Shown here in pieces: positions 24,676-32,545 of a DNA stretch of 40,247 bases (position 1 is its first letter; the number at the start of each line of letters is the position of its first letter). Below the pieces are notes generated by a model. It had not been told where the DNA came from. It did not search any database and worked only from the letters and a program-made list of their open reading frames with translations. Source of the DNA: CAYOMP01 sp964405075 (GTDB taxonomy: Bacteria; Bacillota; Clostridia; Lachnospirales; Lachnospiraceae); contig CAYOMP010000011.1 in assembly GCA_964405075.1 (NCBI GenBank), positions 1-40,247 of the forward strand, written 5' to 3'. The position numbers and the translations under genes are program-made.

Positions 24676-26223
24676 ATGAAAATTAGAAAAGTAGTAATTT
24701 CGTTGATTTGCATATGTGTTATGGCGGTAGCAGTTGGTGCCGGAGTTACGATTAATACAGTTGCATCTAATAATACATCAGATAACACAATTAGCAATGG
24801 GGTATACATTGCTGGGATAAATGTATCGGGAATGACAGAAGATGAAGCTTTTGAAGTTATAGATGAGTATATTGCTGAACTATCCGCTAAGTCTATTACA
24901 TTTAATGTAGATACCAATCAGGTAGAGGTTACAGCATCTGATTTAGGTATTGCCTGCACCAATATAGATGTAGTACATGAAGCAGTTGAACTTGGAAAAA
25001 CAGGGAATATTATTCAAAGATATAAGGCATTAAAGGATTTGGAAAACCAGCCAAAGGAATATGAGCTTGAAATTGAATTTGATAAAGAAAAAATCGCTAA
25101 TGTTATTAGTGAGAAGTGTTCTGTATATGATGAAAAGGCAAAGAATGCTTCTATTACAAGAACAAATGGAAGTTTTGTTATAACAGAAGGACAAAATGGC
25201 GTTGGAGTGGATGTTGAAACATCTACAGAAGATGTTCTTAAATATTTAAATAACAGCTGGGAAAGAGAAGATGCTACAATTGATTTGGTAGCAACAGTAT
25301 TAGAACCGGAAATCACAACAGAAAGTTTAAATGAGATTAAAGATGTTTTAGGAACTTTTAAAACAAGCTATGCAACTTCTGGTAGCTCAAGAAGTGCTAA
25401 TGTTGAGAATGGAGCCAGACTTATTAACGGAACATTGTTAATGCCGGGAGAAACATTTTCAACATATAAAACAATCACACCTTTCACAGCAGAGAATGGA
25501 TACTACTTAGCAGGTTCATATTTAATGGGTAAGGTAGTTGATACATTTGGCGGTGGTATTTGTCAAGTATCTACAACTTTGTACAATGCGGTTCTTAGAG
25601 CTGAACTTGAAATAGATGAAAGATATAATCATTCAATGATTGTCAACTATGTAGATATATCTGCTGATGCAGCTATTTCTGAATCGTCAGGAAAAGATTT
25701 TAAGTTTACAAATAACACAGGTTATCCTATATATATAGAAAGTATAACATCAAATAAAACTGTAACATTTAATATATATGGAAAAGAAACAAGAGATTCA
25801 AACAGAACAATAGAGTTTGTCAGTGAAACCCTTGAGGTTACAGAACCAGAAGGCTTTAAGTATTCTATAGATGATACAATGTTGTTTGGTCAACAAAGAC
25901 AGACTCAGTCAGCACATACCGGATATAAAGCAAAACTTTGGAAACATGTATATGTAAATGGCAAAGAGACAGAAGTAGTAGAGATTAATTCCAGTGTTTA
26001 TAAGGCTGAACCGGCATATATCGGTGTTGGAATTATACATGGTGATGAGGCTTCAGTTGCAACATTGTCGGCAGCGGTTGCTACAAATGATCCGGCAGTA
26101 ATTGATGCAACAATAGCGGAGTTAGCAGGTGTGGTTAATCAGGCGGCTGCAATTCAGGCACAGTTAGAAGCAGAAGCAGCACAGGCAGCGGCACAGGCAG
26201 CACAAGCGGCAGCTGTAGAGTAA
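24676..26223 (+). CDS. VanW family protein, membrane-anchored
   Basis: 515 aa, exported. An N-terminal signal anchor (about 7-28) is followed by two peptidoglycan-binding-4-like modules (about 40-225; GVYIAGINVSGMTEDEA and SITRTNGSFVITEGQNGVGV mark them). The VanW domain then spans about 235-360, with RSANVENGARLINGTLLMPG, GGGICQVSTTLYNAVL and the RYNHS motif. The C-terminus is an Ala/Gln-rich tail (AQAAAQAAQAAAVE). VanW proteins accompany glycopeptide-resistance loci but are also common housekeeping surface proteins in Clostridia; no other van genes are here, so resistance is not implied. GGGG before the ATG serves as the ribosome site. Confidence 0.85.
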   Translation: MKIRKVVISLICICVMAVAVGAGVTINTVASNNTSDNTISNGVYIAGINVSGMTEDEAFEVIDEYIAELSAKSITFNVDTNQVEVTASDLGIACTNIDVVHEAVELGKTGNIIQRYKALKDLENQPKEYELEIEFDKEKIANVISEKCSVYDEKAKNASITRTNGSFVITEGQNGVGVDVETSTEDVLKYLNNSWEREDATIDLVATVLEPEITTESLNEIKDVLGTFKTSYATSGSSRSANVENGARLINGTLLMPGETFSTYKTITPFTAENGYYLAGSYLMGKVVDTFGGGICQVSTTLYNAVLRAELEIDERYNHSMIVNYVDISADAAISESSGKDFKFTNNTGYPIYIESITSNKTVTFNIYGKETRDSNRTIEFVSETLEVTEPEGFKYSIDDTMLFGQQRQTQSAHTGYKAKLWKHVYVNGKETEVVEINSSVYKAEPAYIGVGIIHGDEASVATLSAAVATNDPAVIDATIAELAGVVNQAAAIQAQLEAEAAQAAAQAAQAAAVE

Positions 26224-26255
26224 TATAAGAAGCATTAAAAAAATACAGACTTTAC

Positions 26256-26284
26256 TTGACAAACAAGTCAAATAAAAATAGAAT
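26256..26284 (+). promoter_or_regulatory. Strong sigma-A promoter of the structured RNA
   Basis: TTGACA (26256-26261), exactly 17 bp, TAGAAT (26279-26284). The predicted start near 26291 falls at the 5' strand of the closing stem of the structured RNA, so promoter and RNA appear matched. Confidence 0.75.
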
Positions 26285-26439
26285 GTAACTATTCAGAGCT
26301 ATGCGAATTTTCAATAAATGTAGACATCTTGCTTGCATGATAGGATACATTTTTAAAAATTCATATGGCGAGAAGCCTTTCATGAGCAAAAGGAAAGCCT
26401 CAAGGAGGCGGTTTTGCGAATGCGGCTCTAAATAGTTAC
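26285..26439 (+). ncRNA. Candidate structured RNA or riboswitch-like leader
   Basis: Positions 26285-26299 pair with 26425-26439 (15 positions, one C-A mismatch), closing about 125 nt. Inside, 26305-26311 pairs with 26356-26362 and 26316-26322 with 26346-26352, forming a two-segment arm with a 23-nt loop. CCTTT/AAAGG (26376-26380 with 26389-26393) and GCCTC/GAGGC (26397-26401 with 26405-26409) form two more hairpins. Purine-rich single-stranded joints connect them. No T-tract follows. The layout (closing stem, multi-arm junction, strong dedicated promoter) is that of an independent ncRNA or an aptamer. I could not place it in a known class; classes such as raiA should be tested. Confidence 0.55.
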
Positions 26440-26442
26440 AAT
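26414..26442 (+). promoter_or_regulatory. Second promoter overlapping the RNA 3' end
   Basis: TTGCGA (26414-26419), 17 bp, TACAAT (26437-26442). It could start the message for the AIR-synthase-like gene at about 26449, leaving the structured RNA as a separate transcript. A weaker match than the upstream promoter. Confidence 0.4.
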
Positions 26443-26507
26443 AGAATAATGTATAAAAATAACTTATTGAAGGACAATTTCAATTAAGAAAAGATGGAGA
26501 GCACCAA

Positions 26508-27506
26508 ATGAAAGTTGGAAAAATAGGGGAAACAGTACTTAAACGTTCTGTTTTTAAGCAGATTAAGACAAAAAGAGAAGAAGTGATTTTAGGAGCCGGC
26601 GTCGGAGAGGATTGTGCAGTTCTTAAGCTTGCGGATGATGAAGTTTTTGTTATGTCTACTGACCCTATTACAGGAACAGCCACTGACATTGGTGCTCTTG
26701 CTGTACATATAACAGCTAATGATTTAGCATCATCGGGAGCTGAACCGGTAGGAATTATGTTAACTGTGTTATTGCCGGTTGATGGTAAAGAATCAGAACT
26801 ACGTGAGATGATGAAGAGAGTTGAGCATACATGTGCTGAACTTAATATGCAGGTAATGGGTGGACACACAGAGGTTACACCTGCAGTTAATCAGATAATT
26901 GTAAATGTGGCTGGAGTAGGAAAAGCGAAAAAAGAGAATCTGACGGCTACTAAAAATGCGAAAGTTGGGCAGGATGTGGTTGTTACCAAGTGGGTTGGTA
27001 TTGAAGGAACTTCCATACTTGCAAAAGATTATGAAAAAGAATTAAAAGAAAGACTTCCAGAGAGTCTTGTTGAAACAGCTAAAGAATTTGATAAATATAT
27101 TTCAGTTGTAAAAGAGGCTGCAGCAGCCGTTAAGTCTGGCGTTAGTGCTATGCACGATGTTACAGAGGGCGGTATAAACGGTGCACTTTGGGAAATGGCT
27201 GAAAGTTCTGGCGTCGGACTAGAAATTGATTTGAAGAAGATTCCTATTAGACAGGAGACTGTTGAAGTATGTGAATATTTCGACATTAATCCATATCATT
27301 TAATTTCGAGTGGTTGTTTGTTAATGACTGCTGACAATGGATATGAGTTGGTTAGAAATCTTGAAGAAATAGGAGTTAAGGCGACTGTAATTGGTAAGGT
27401 GGTTGCAGGTAATGAAAGAATCATAGTTAATGATGATGAAATACGTTATTTGGAAACACCTAGACCAGATGAGTTATACAAAGTAGTGGGGAGAGTAACT
27501 GAATAA
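26508..27506 (+). CDS. AIR synthase-related (PurM/HypE/ThiL-fold) protein
   Basis: 332 aa, cytoplasmic ATP-binding fold shared by PurM, HypE, SelD and ThiL. The N-terminal half has GAGVGEDCAVL (about 29-39), STDPITG, DLASSGAEPVGIM and MGGHTEVTP; the C-terminal half has MHDVTEGGINGALWEMAE and LISSGCLLM, the pattern of HypE-like proteins. A true HypE ends in a conserved cysteine that accepts the carbamoyl group; this protein ends KVVGRVTE, and no hydrogenase genes are nearby, so a classic HypE role is unlikely. Such free-standing proteins are common in Clostridia and their substrate is unknown. It is followed after 62 bp by an Lrp-type regulator and an aminotransferase, and preceded by the structured RNA. 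Confidence 0.8.
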   Translation: MKVGKIGETVLKRSVFKQIKTKREEVILGAGVGEDCAVLKLADDEVFVMSTDPITGTATDIGALAVHITANDLASSGAEPVGIMLTVLLPVDGKESELREMMKRVEHTCAELNMQVMGGHTEVTPAVNQIIVNVAGVGKAKKENLTATKNAKVGQDVVVTKWVGIEGTSILAKDYEKELKERLPESLVETAKEFDKYISVVKEAAAAVKSGVSAMHDVTEGGINGALWEMAESSGVGLEIDLKKIPIRQETVEVCEYFDINPYHLISSGCLLMTADNGYELVRNLEEIGVKATVIGKVVAGNERIIVNDDEIRYLETPRPDELYKVVGRVTE

Positions 27507-27540
27507 GGTCCATTAGTCAATGACGGGTACACTCCCTATA

Positions 27541-27550
27541 CGTTTAAACG
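27541..27550. promoter_or_regulatory. Palindrome before the Lrp-type gene (possible operator)
   Basis: CGTTTAAACG is a perfect 10-bp palindrome, extended to CTA...TAG with one unpaired base, lying just before the ribosome site of the Lrp-family gene. Lrp proteins often bind AT-centred palindromes at their own genes; autoregulation is inferred. Confidence 0.35.
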
Positions 27551-27568
27551 TAGAATGGAGGAATAATA

Positions 27569-28054
27569 ATGAGAGATAAAATTCTTACTTATATAGAAAA
27601 AAATAGTCGAGTTGATTTAGAACAATTGGCTATGATGCTTGGAACTGATGAAGTTACAATAGCTAATGAAATCTCAGATATGGAAAAGGAAGGTATTATA
27701 TGTGGATATCATACCTTGATTAATTGGGAAAAGACATCAACAGAGAAGGTGTCAGCACTTATTGAAGTAAAAGTAACACCACAAAGAGGTCAGGGATTTG
27801 ACAGAATTGCTGAGAGAATATACAAATATCCAGAAGTAACTTCTGTGTATTTGATTTCAGGTGGCTTTGATTTATTAGTTACATTAGATGAAAAGAGTTT
27901 AAGGGAAGTATCCCAGTTTGTTTCAGATAAATTATCTACTGTTGATTCAGTACTTAGTACATCAACACATTTTATCTTGAAAAAATATAAAGACCACGGA
28001 ACTGTAATGGTTGCTGGCAATAAAAATGATGAAAGGATGTTGGTGACACCATGA
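27569..28054 (+). CDS. Lrp/AsnC family transcriptional regulator
   Basis: 161 aa. An N-terminal winged helix-turn-helix (about 4-50; NSRVDLEQLAMMLGTDEVTIANEISDMEKEGII) is followed by the RAM/AsnC effector domain (about 65-140; SALIEVKVTPQRGQGFDRIAERI, VYLISGGFDLLVTLD). Members sense amino acids and control their metabolism. GGAGG precedes the ATG. Its stop codon overlaps the start of the aminotransferase gene by four bases (ATGA), so the two are translated together and probably act in the same pathway. Effector not determinable. Confidence 0.9.
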   Translation: MRDKILTYIEKNSRVDLEQLAMMLGTDEVTIANEISDMEKEGIICGYHTLINWEKTSTEKVSALIEVKVTPQRGQGFDRIAERIYKYPEVTSVYLISGGFDLLVTLDEKSLREVSQFVSDKLSTVDSVLSTSTHFILKKYKDHGTVMVAGNKNDERMLVTP

Positions 28055-29214
28055 GAAATCCTTTATCAGATAAAGTAATGGGCATTGAGCCTTCAGGAAT
28101 TAGAAAATTTTTTGATATAGCTAATGAAATGGATGATGTAATCTCTTTAGGAGTTGGTGAGCCGGATTTTGACACACCATGGCATATTAGAGATGAAGGT
28201 ATATTTTCATTAGAAAAGGGAAAAACATTCTATACATCAAATGCAGGTCTTATAGAGTTAAGAACTGAGATTTGTAATTACTTAAAAAGAAGAGTAAATG
28301 TAGAATATGATCCTAAAACAGAAGTATTGGTAACTGTTGGTGGTAGTGAAGCAATTGATATTGGCCTTCGAGCTATGATAAATCCAGGGGAAGAAGTTAT
28401 TATTCCACAGCCAAGTTATGTATCATATTTACCATGTGCAGTGCTTGCTGATGCAGTACCGGTAATTATTGATTTAAAGGCTGAAAATGAGTTCAGATTA
28501 ACTAAAGAGGAGTTGTTAGCAGCTATCACACCAAAGACAAAGGTACTAATTTTACCTTTCCCAAATAATCCAACAGGTGCAGTTATGACTCAGAAGGATT
28601 TGGAAGAAATTGCACAGGTTGTTATTGAAAAGGATATATTTGTAATTTCAGATGAAATTTATTCAGAATTAACATACAACGGAAATCATGTATCAATAGC
28701 ATCTATTCCGGGGATGAAGGAAAGAACTATTCTTATTAATGGTTTTTCAAAGTCATATGCCATGACTGGATGGAGATTAGGGTATGCATGTGGACCTAAG
28801 AATATTCTTGAACAGATGACAAAGATTCATCAGTTCGCTATTATGTGTGCACCTACTAATAGTCAGTATGCAGCAGTTGAGGCATTGAGAAATGGCGATA
28901 AAGATGTAGAAATGATGAGAGAATCTTACAACCAGAGAAGGCGCTATTTAATGGAAAGATTCAAGAAAATGGGTCTTGAGTGTTTTGAGCCGTATGGTGC
29001 ATTTTATGTATTCCCTTGTATTAAAGAATTTGGTATGACATCAGAAGAATTCGCATTCAAGTTTATAGAAGAAGAAAGAGTTGCCGTTGTTCCAGGTACA
29101 GCTTTTGGTAGTAGCGGAGAAGGCTTTTTAAGAATTTCTTATGCATATTCAATTGAGGATTTGAAGGTTGCATTAGATAGACTTGAGAGATTTGTTGGCA
29201 AATTGAGAAAGTAA
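28051..29214 (+). CDS. PLP-dependent class I/II aminotransferase
   Basis: 387 aa, cytoplasmic fold-type I aminotransferase. Family landmarks: GVGEPDFDTP (about 34-43), PNNPTGA (171-177), DEIYSEL (201-207), the Schiff-base lysine in FSKSYAMTGWRLGY (K234) and the substrate-binding arginine in FLRISYA near the C-terminus. Length and motif set fit the aspartate/alanine-type subgroup often annotated AspC or PatA; the exact amino acid cannot be told. It overlaps the Lrp-type gene by four bases, so control by that regulator is likely. Confidence 0.9.
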   Translation: MRNPLSDKVMGIEPSGIRKFFDIANEMDDVISLGVGEPDFDTPWHIRDEGIFSLEKGKTFYTSNAGLIELRTEICNYLKRRVNVEYDPKTEVLVTVGGSEAIDIGLRAMINPGEEVIIPQPSYVSYLPCAVLADAVPVIIDLKAENEFRLTKEELLAAITPKTKVLILPFPNNPTGAVMTQKDLEEIAQVVIEKDIFVISDEIYSELTYNGNHVSIASIPGMKERTILINGFSKSYAMTGWRLGYACGPKNILEQMTKIHQFAIMCAPTNSQYAAVEALRNGDKDVEMMRESYNQRRRYLMERFKKMGLECFEPYGAFYVFPCIKEFGMTSEEFAFKFIEEERVAVVPGTAFGSSGEGFLRISYAYSIEDLKVALDRLERFVGKLRK

Positions 29215-29233
29215 TATACATATAAAACTTCTT

Positions 29234-29319
29234 GATATAATCAGACTGAAAAGTCGAAAACAAAGGCTCATATGTGAGCATGGGGCAAAATGTCAGCCAT
29301 TATATATGGCTGACATTTA
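29234..29319 (+). terminator. Hairpin series and terminator after the aminotransferase gene
   Basis: GACT-GAAA-AGTC and GCTCA-TATG-TGAGC hairpins precede a strong 11-bp stem (29290-29300 with 29306-29316, loop TATAT). The T-tract is weak (TTATGATTT), so termination may be partial. Repeat copy B begins 6 bp after the stem. Confidence 0.6.
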
Positions 29320-29321
29320 TG

Positions 29322-29409
29322 ATTTACGCGAGCAATGAGGAGAAAATTATGTTTATATAGGTTTTCGACGAGCGCCGCGAAACTCGCAAAGCGTGTTTAT
29401 CAAATTATC
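29322..29409 (+). repeat. Intergenic repeat, copy B
   Basis: Beginning ATTTACGCGAGC and matching copies A and C, but missing about 10 bp after GCCGCGAAAC. It ends near TTTATCAAATTA. This is the only copy lying between two genes of the same orientation; the downstream gene is trmL. It again sits just beyond a terminator hairpin. Confidence 0.85.
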
Positions 29410-29463
29410 GCGAGTTACTTTGTAAAATAGGATTAAAGACATGTAGATATAAAGGAGAGCTGT

Positions 29464-29967
29464 ATGGCAAAGTTAAATATAGTGTTGTTTGAACCGGAGA
29501 TTCCAGCTAATACCGGAAATATAGGCAGAACCTGTGTTGCTACAGGAACTAAGTTGCATTTAATTGAACCACTAGGATTCAGGTTAGATGAGAAATCAGT
29601 AAAAAGAGCAGGTATGGATTACTGGCAGCATTTAGATGTTACTACGTATGTAAACTATGAAGAATTTTTAGAAAAGAATCCAAATGCCAAGATATATATG
29701 GCAACAACAAAAGCGAAAAAGACATATTGTGAAGTTAACTATGAACCAGACTGTTTTATTATGTTTGGAAAAGAAAGTGGAGGAATTCCAGAGGAAATAT
29801 TAGTCGATAATGAGGACAATTGTATTAGAATTCCAATGCTTGATGAAATACGTTCGTTAAATCTTTCAAATTCCGCTGCTATAGTGTTGTATGAAGCATT
29901 AAGACAGAATAATTTTGACCATATGCAGTTGGAAGGAGAATTACATAGGCTACATTGGAAGGAATAG
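29464..29967 (+). CDS. trmL: tRNA (cytidine/uridine-34 2'-O)-methyltransferase
   Basis: A SPOUT-class enzyme that methylates the wobble ribose of tRNA-Leu isoacceptors using S-adenosylmethionine. The 167-aa protein shows the three knot-region motifs: PANTGNIGRTC (about 14-24), MFGKESGGIPEEI (about 100-112) and the C-terminal IPMLDEIRSLNLSNSAAIVLYEALRQ. Length is right for the small TrmL group, which lacks additional domains. AAAGGAG is 7 nt before the ATG. It lies between repeat copy B and the asnS promoter, which begins at its stop codon. Confidence 0.92.
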   Translation: MAKLNIVLFEPEIPANTGNIGRTCVATGTKLHLIEPLGFRLDEKSVKRAGMDYWQHLDVTTYVNYEEFLEKNPNAKIYMATTKAKKTYCEVNYEPDCFIMFGKESGGIPEEILVDNEDNCIRIPMLDEIRSLNLSNSAAIVLYEALRQNNFDHMQLEGELHRLHWKE

Positions 29968-29996
29968 TTAACAAGCGAATATTTTTGTGATATAAT
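29968..29996 (+). promoter_or_regulatory. asnS promoter
   Basis: TTAACA (29968-29973), 17 bp, TATAAT (29991-29996) with extended TGA. The start would be near 30003, leaving a 55-nt leader, too short for a T-box; none is visible. Confidence 0.75.
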
Positions 29997-30057
29997 GAAA
30001 ATGTTTAGGGAAAAAAATAAAGGGGATTATATTTGCGAGGATTGAAAGGAGATTAAT

Positions 30058-31446
30058 ATGAATTTAGTAACAATTAAAGAATTATATAAAGAGACGGACA
30101 AGTATATTAATACAACAGTGGAAATTGGTGGATGGATTAGAAGTGTTAGAGATTCAAAGACTTTTGGTTTTATCGTTGTAAACGATGGTAGTTTTTTTGA
30201 AACACTTCAGATTGTATATAATGATACATTAGATAATTTTGATGCTATCAGTAAATTAAATGTTGGAGCAGCTATTATCGTTAAAGGTAAATTAGTTGCT
30301 ACACCACAGGCTAAACAGCCATTTGAAATTCAGGCTGAAGAAGTTGTTGTAGAAGGTGAATCAGCACCAGATTACCCATTACAGAAGAAGAGACATAGTT
30401 TTGAATATTTAAGAACAATTGCACATTTACGTCCTAGAACAAATACATTTCAAGCTGTGTTTAGAGTACGTTCATTAATAGCATTTGCCATTCATCAGTT
30501 CTTTCAGGAAAAAGGATTTGTATATGTACACACTCCATTAATTACAGGTAGTGACTGTGAAGGTGCAGGAGAAATGTTTAGAGTTACTACTCTTGATATG
30601 GACAATGTACCAAAAAATGATGATGGCAGCGTTGATTACTCAAAGGATTTCTTTGGAAGAGAAACTAACCTTACAGTTAGTGGACAGTTAGATGGTGAAA
30701 CATATGCAATGGCATTTAGAAACATCTACACATTTGGACCAACATTTAGAGCAGAGAATTCTAATACAACAAGACATGCAGCAGAATTCTGGATGATTGA
30801 ACCGGAAATGGCATTTGCAGACCTTGAAGACAATATGAAGGTTGCTGAAGATATGATTAAATATATCATTAACTATGTAGTTGAAAATGCTCCTGAAGAA
30901 ATGAATTTCTTTAACCAGTTTGTAGATAAAGAATTATTAGCAAGACTTGAAAATGTTGCTACTTCAGAATTTGGACATGTAACATATACAGAAGCTATAG
31001 AGATTCTTGAAAAGCATAATGATGAATTCGAATACAAGGTATCATGGGGATGTGATTTACAGACAGAACATGAAAGATACTTAACTGAAAAGATTTATAA
31101 AAAACCTGTATTTGTAACAGATTATCCAAAGGATATAAAAGCATTCTATATGAAGATGAATGATGATAATAAGACTGTTGCAGCTATGGACTTATTAGTT
31201 CCTGGTATTGGTGAAATCATTGGTGGAAGCCAGAGAGAAGATGATTACGACAAGCTTCTTGCAAGAATGAAAGAAATGGGACTTAATGAAGAAGAGTATT
31301 CTAACTATTTAGACTTAAGAAAATATGGTTCAGTTAGACATTCAGGATATGGTTTAGGATTTGAAAGATGTGTAATGTACTTAACTGGTATGTCAAATAT
31401 CAGAGACGTTATTCCTTATCCAAGAACTGTAAACAGTTTAGTTTAA
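30058..31446 (+). CDS. asnS: Asparaginyl-tRNA synthetase
   Basis: Charges tRNA-Asn with asparagine in the cytoplasm. The 462-aa class IIb protein has an N-terminal OB-fold anticodon-binding domain (about 1-110; VEIGGWIRSVRDSKTFGFIVVNDG), then the catalytic core with motif 2 FRAENSNTTRHAAEFWMIEPE (split around 240-262) and motif 3 GYGLGFERCVMYLTG, ending NIRDVIPYPR. The QREDDY segment and EFWMIEPE context favour asparagine over aspartate. GAAAGGAG is 6 nt before the ATG. It has its own promoter; the nuclease pair downstream starts 46 bp later. Confidence 0.96.
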   Translation: MNLVTIKELYKETDKYINTTVEIGGWIRSVRDSKTFGFIVVNDGSFFETLQIVYNDTLDNFDAISKLNVGAAIIVKGKLVATPQAKQPFEIQAEEVVVEGESAPDYPLQKKRHSFEYLRTIAHLRPRTNTFQAVFRVRSLIAFAIHQFFQEKGFVYVHTPLITGSDCEGAGEMFRVTTLDMDNVPKNDDGSVDYSKDFFGRETNLTVSGQLDGETYAMAFRNIYTFGPTFRAENSNTTRHAAEFWMIEPEMAFADLEDNMKVAEDMIKYIINYVVENAPEEMNFFNQFVDKELLARLENVATSEFGHVTYTEAIEILEKHNDEFEYKVSWGCDLQTEHERYLTEKIYKKPVFVTDYPKDIKAFYMKMNDDNKTVAAMDLLVPGIGEIIGGSQREDDYDKLLARMKEMGLNEEEYSNYLDLRKYGSVRHSGYGLGFERCVMYLTGMSNIRDVIPYPRTVNSLV

Positions 31447-31492
31447 GGCTTTACAAGTTAAATAATAAAATACAAAAGGAAGGCTATTGATA

Positions 31493-32545
31493 ATGAAGTT
31501 TGTTCACGCGGCTGATGTACATTTAAAAGCAACACCACATTTAGATATGGGATGGTCTATTGACCGTTCCAGTGAAATATGGGAAGCATTTGTTAATTTG
31601 ATTAAGTACACAGAAAAGTGCGGGGCTGACCTCTTATTGATAGCCGGGGATTTGTTTCATAGACAGCCTTTGCTTAGAGAGTTGAAAGAGGTGAATTATC
31701 TTTTTTCTACTCTAACAAAGGCTAAAGTTGTTTTTGTAGTAGGAAATCATGATTACGTGAAACATGACTCCTACTATAATAATTTTAAGTGGAATGATAA
31801 TGTATATTGTTTGATGAATGAGGAATGTTCAAGTATATATATAGAAGAAATTAATACAGAAATATATGGATTGAGTTATTATTCAAAGGAAATTAGAAAG
31901 CCATTATATAATGACATTTCAGTTAGTGATAAAAATAGGATAAATATTTTGTTGGTTCATGGTGGGGATGACACTCACATTCCTATTAGTAAAGAGAATT
32001 TGAGAAAATTAGAATTCGATTATATTGCTATGGGGCATATTCATAAGCCACAGACGGTTATTGAAAATTTTGCAGTTTATGCTGGGAGTTTAGAACCGCT
32101 AGACTATACAGAAACTGGTGCTCATGGTTTTGTGTCAGGTGAGATAGATAATAAGAAAAATGTTAGTCTTAGATTTGAAAAGAGCGCAAAACGAGAATAT
32201 ATAGATTTGAGAGTAGAAAGCAATAAGAATATTACAGAAGGTCAATTGCTTAATATAATATCGGAAAAAATAAGAGAAAATCCCAATAATATGTACAGAA
32301 TACTCATTGAAGGTTTTAGAGATGAGGATATTGTATATAATGTTGAAAAAATATATAAATTAGGTCTAGTAACATCAGTTGAAGATAATTCAAGACCGGA
32401 ATATGATTTTAATAAATTGTCTCAAGTATATAAGGGAACAGTGGTCGAGAGATTTATTATGCAGTGTTTAAAGGAAAATATGACAGAAATTGAGGAAAAA
32501 GCATTATATTATGGAGTGAAGGCTCTGATAGATGGGGTAAACTAA
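31493..32545 (+). CDS. SbcD/YhaO-like DNA exonuclease, metallophosphoesterase
   Basis: 350 aa. The calcineurin-like phosphoesterase domain (about 1-215) has the metal-binding series ADVHLKA (about 7-13), GDLFHRQ (53-59), GNHD, VHGGDD and GHIHKPQ, in the order seen in Mre11/SbcD nucleases. The C-terminal part (about 215-350) resembles the capping region. The partner gene starts immediately after the stop codon, as for yhaO-yhaN in Bacillus and sbcD-sbcC generally, so the two probably form one DNA end-processing complex. The ATG at 31493 is used; a TTG two codons earlier is less likely. GGAAGG is the ribosome site. Confidence 0.88.
   Translation: MKFVHAADVHLKATPHLDMGWSIDRSSEIWEAFVNLIKYTEKCGADLLLIAGDLFHRQPLLRELKEVNYLFSTLTKAKVVFVVGNHDYVKHDSYYNNFKWNDNVYCLMNEECSSIYIEEINTEIYGLSYYSKEIRKPLYNDISVSDKNRINILLVHGGDDTHIPISKENLRKLEFDYIAMGHIHKPQTVIENFAVYAGSLEPLDYTETGAHGFVSGEIDNKKNVSLRFEKSAKREYIDLRVESNKNITEGQLLNIISEKIRENPNNMYRILIEGFRDEDIVYNVEKIYKLGLVTSVEDNSRPEYDFNKLSQVYKGTVVERFIMQCLKENMTEIEEKALYYGVKALIDGVN

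Noticed and set aside
24676..26223. Glycopeptide-resistance locus suggested by VanW
   Set aside because: No vanA/B ligase, vanH, vanX or two-component genes are present; VanW proteins are common without resistance.
26508..27506. Hydrogenase maturation protein HypE
   Set aside because: The essential C-terminal cysteine is absent and there are no hyp or hydrogenase genes nearby.
29997..30057. T-box leader before asnS
   Set aside because: The leader is only about 55 nt and lacks the T-box sequence and terminator.
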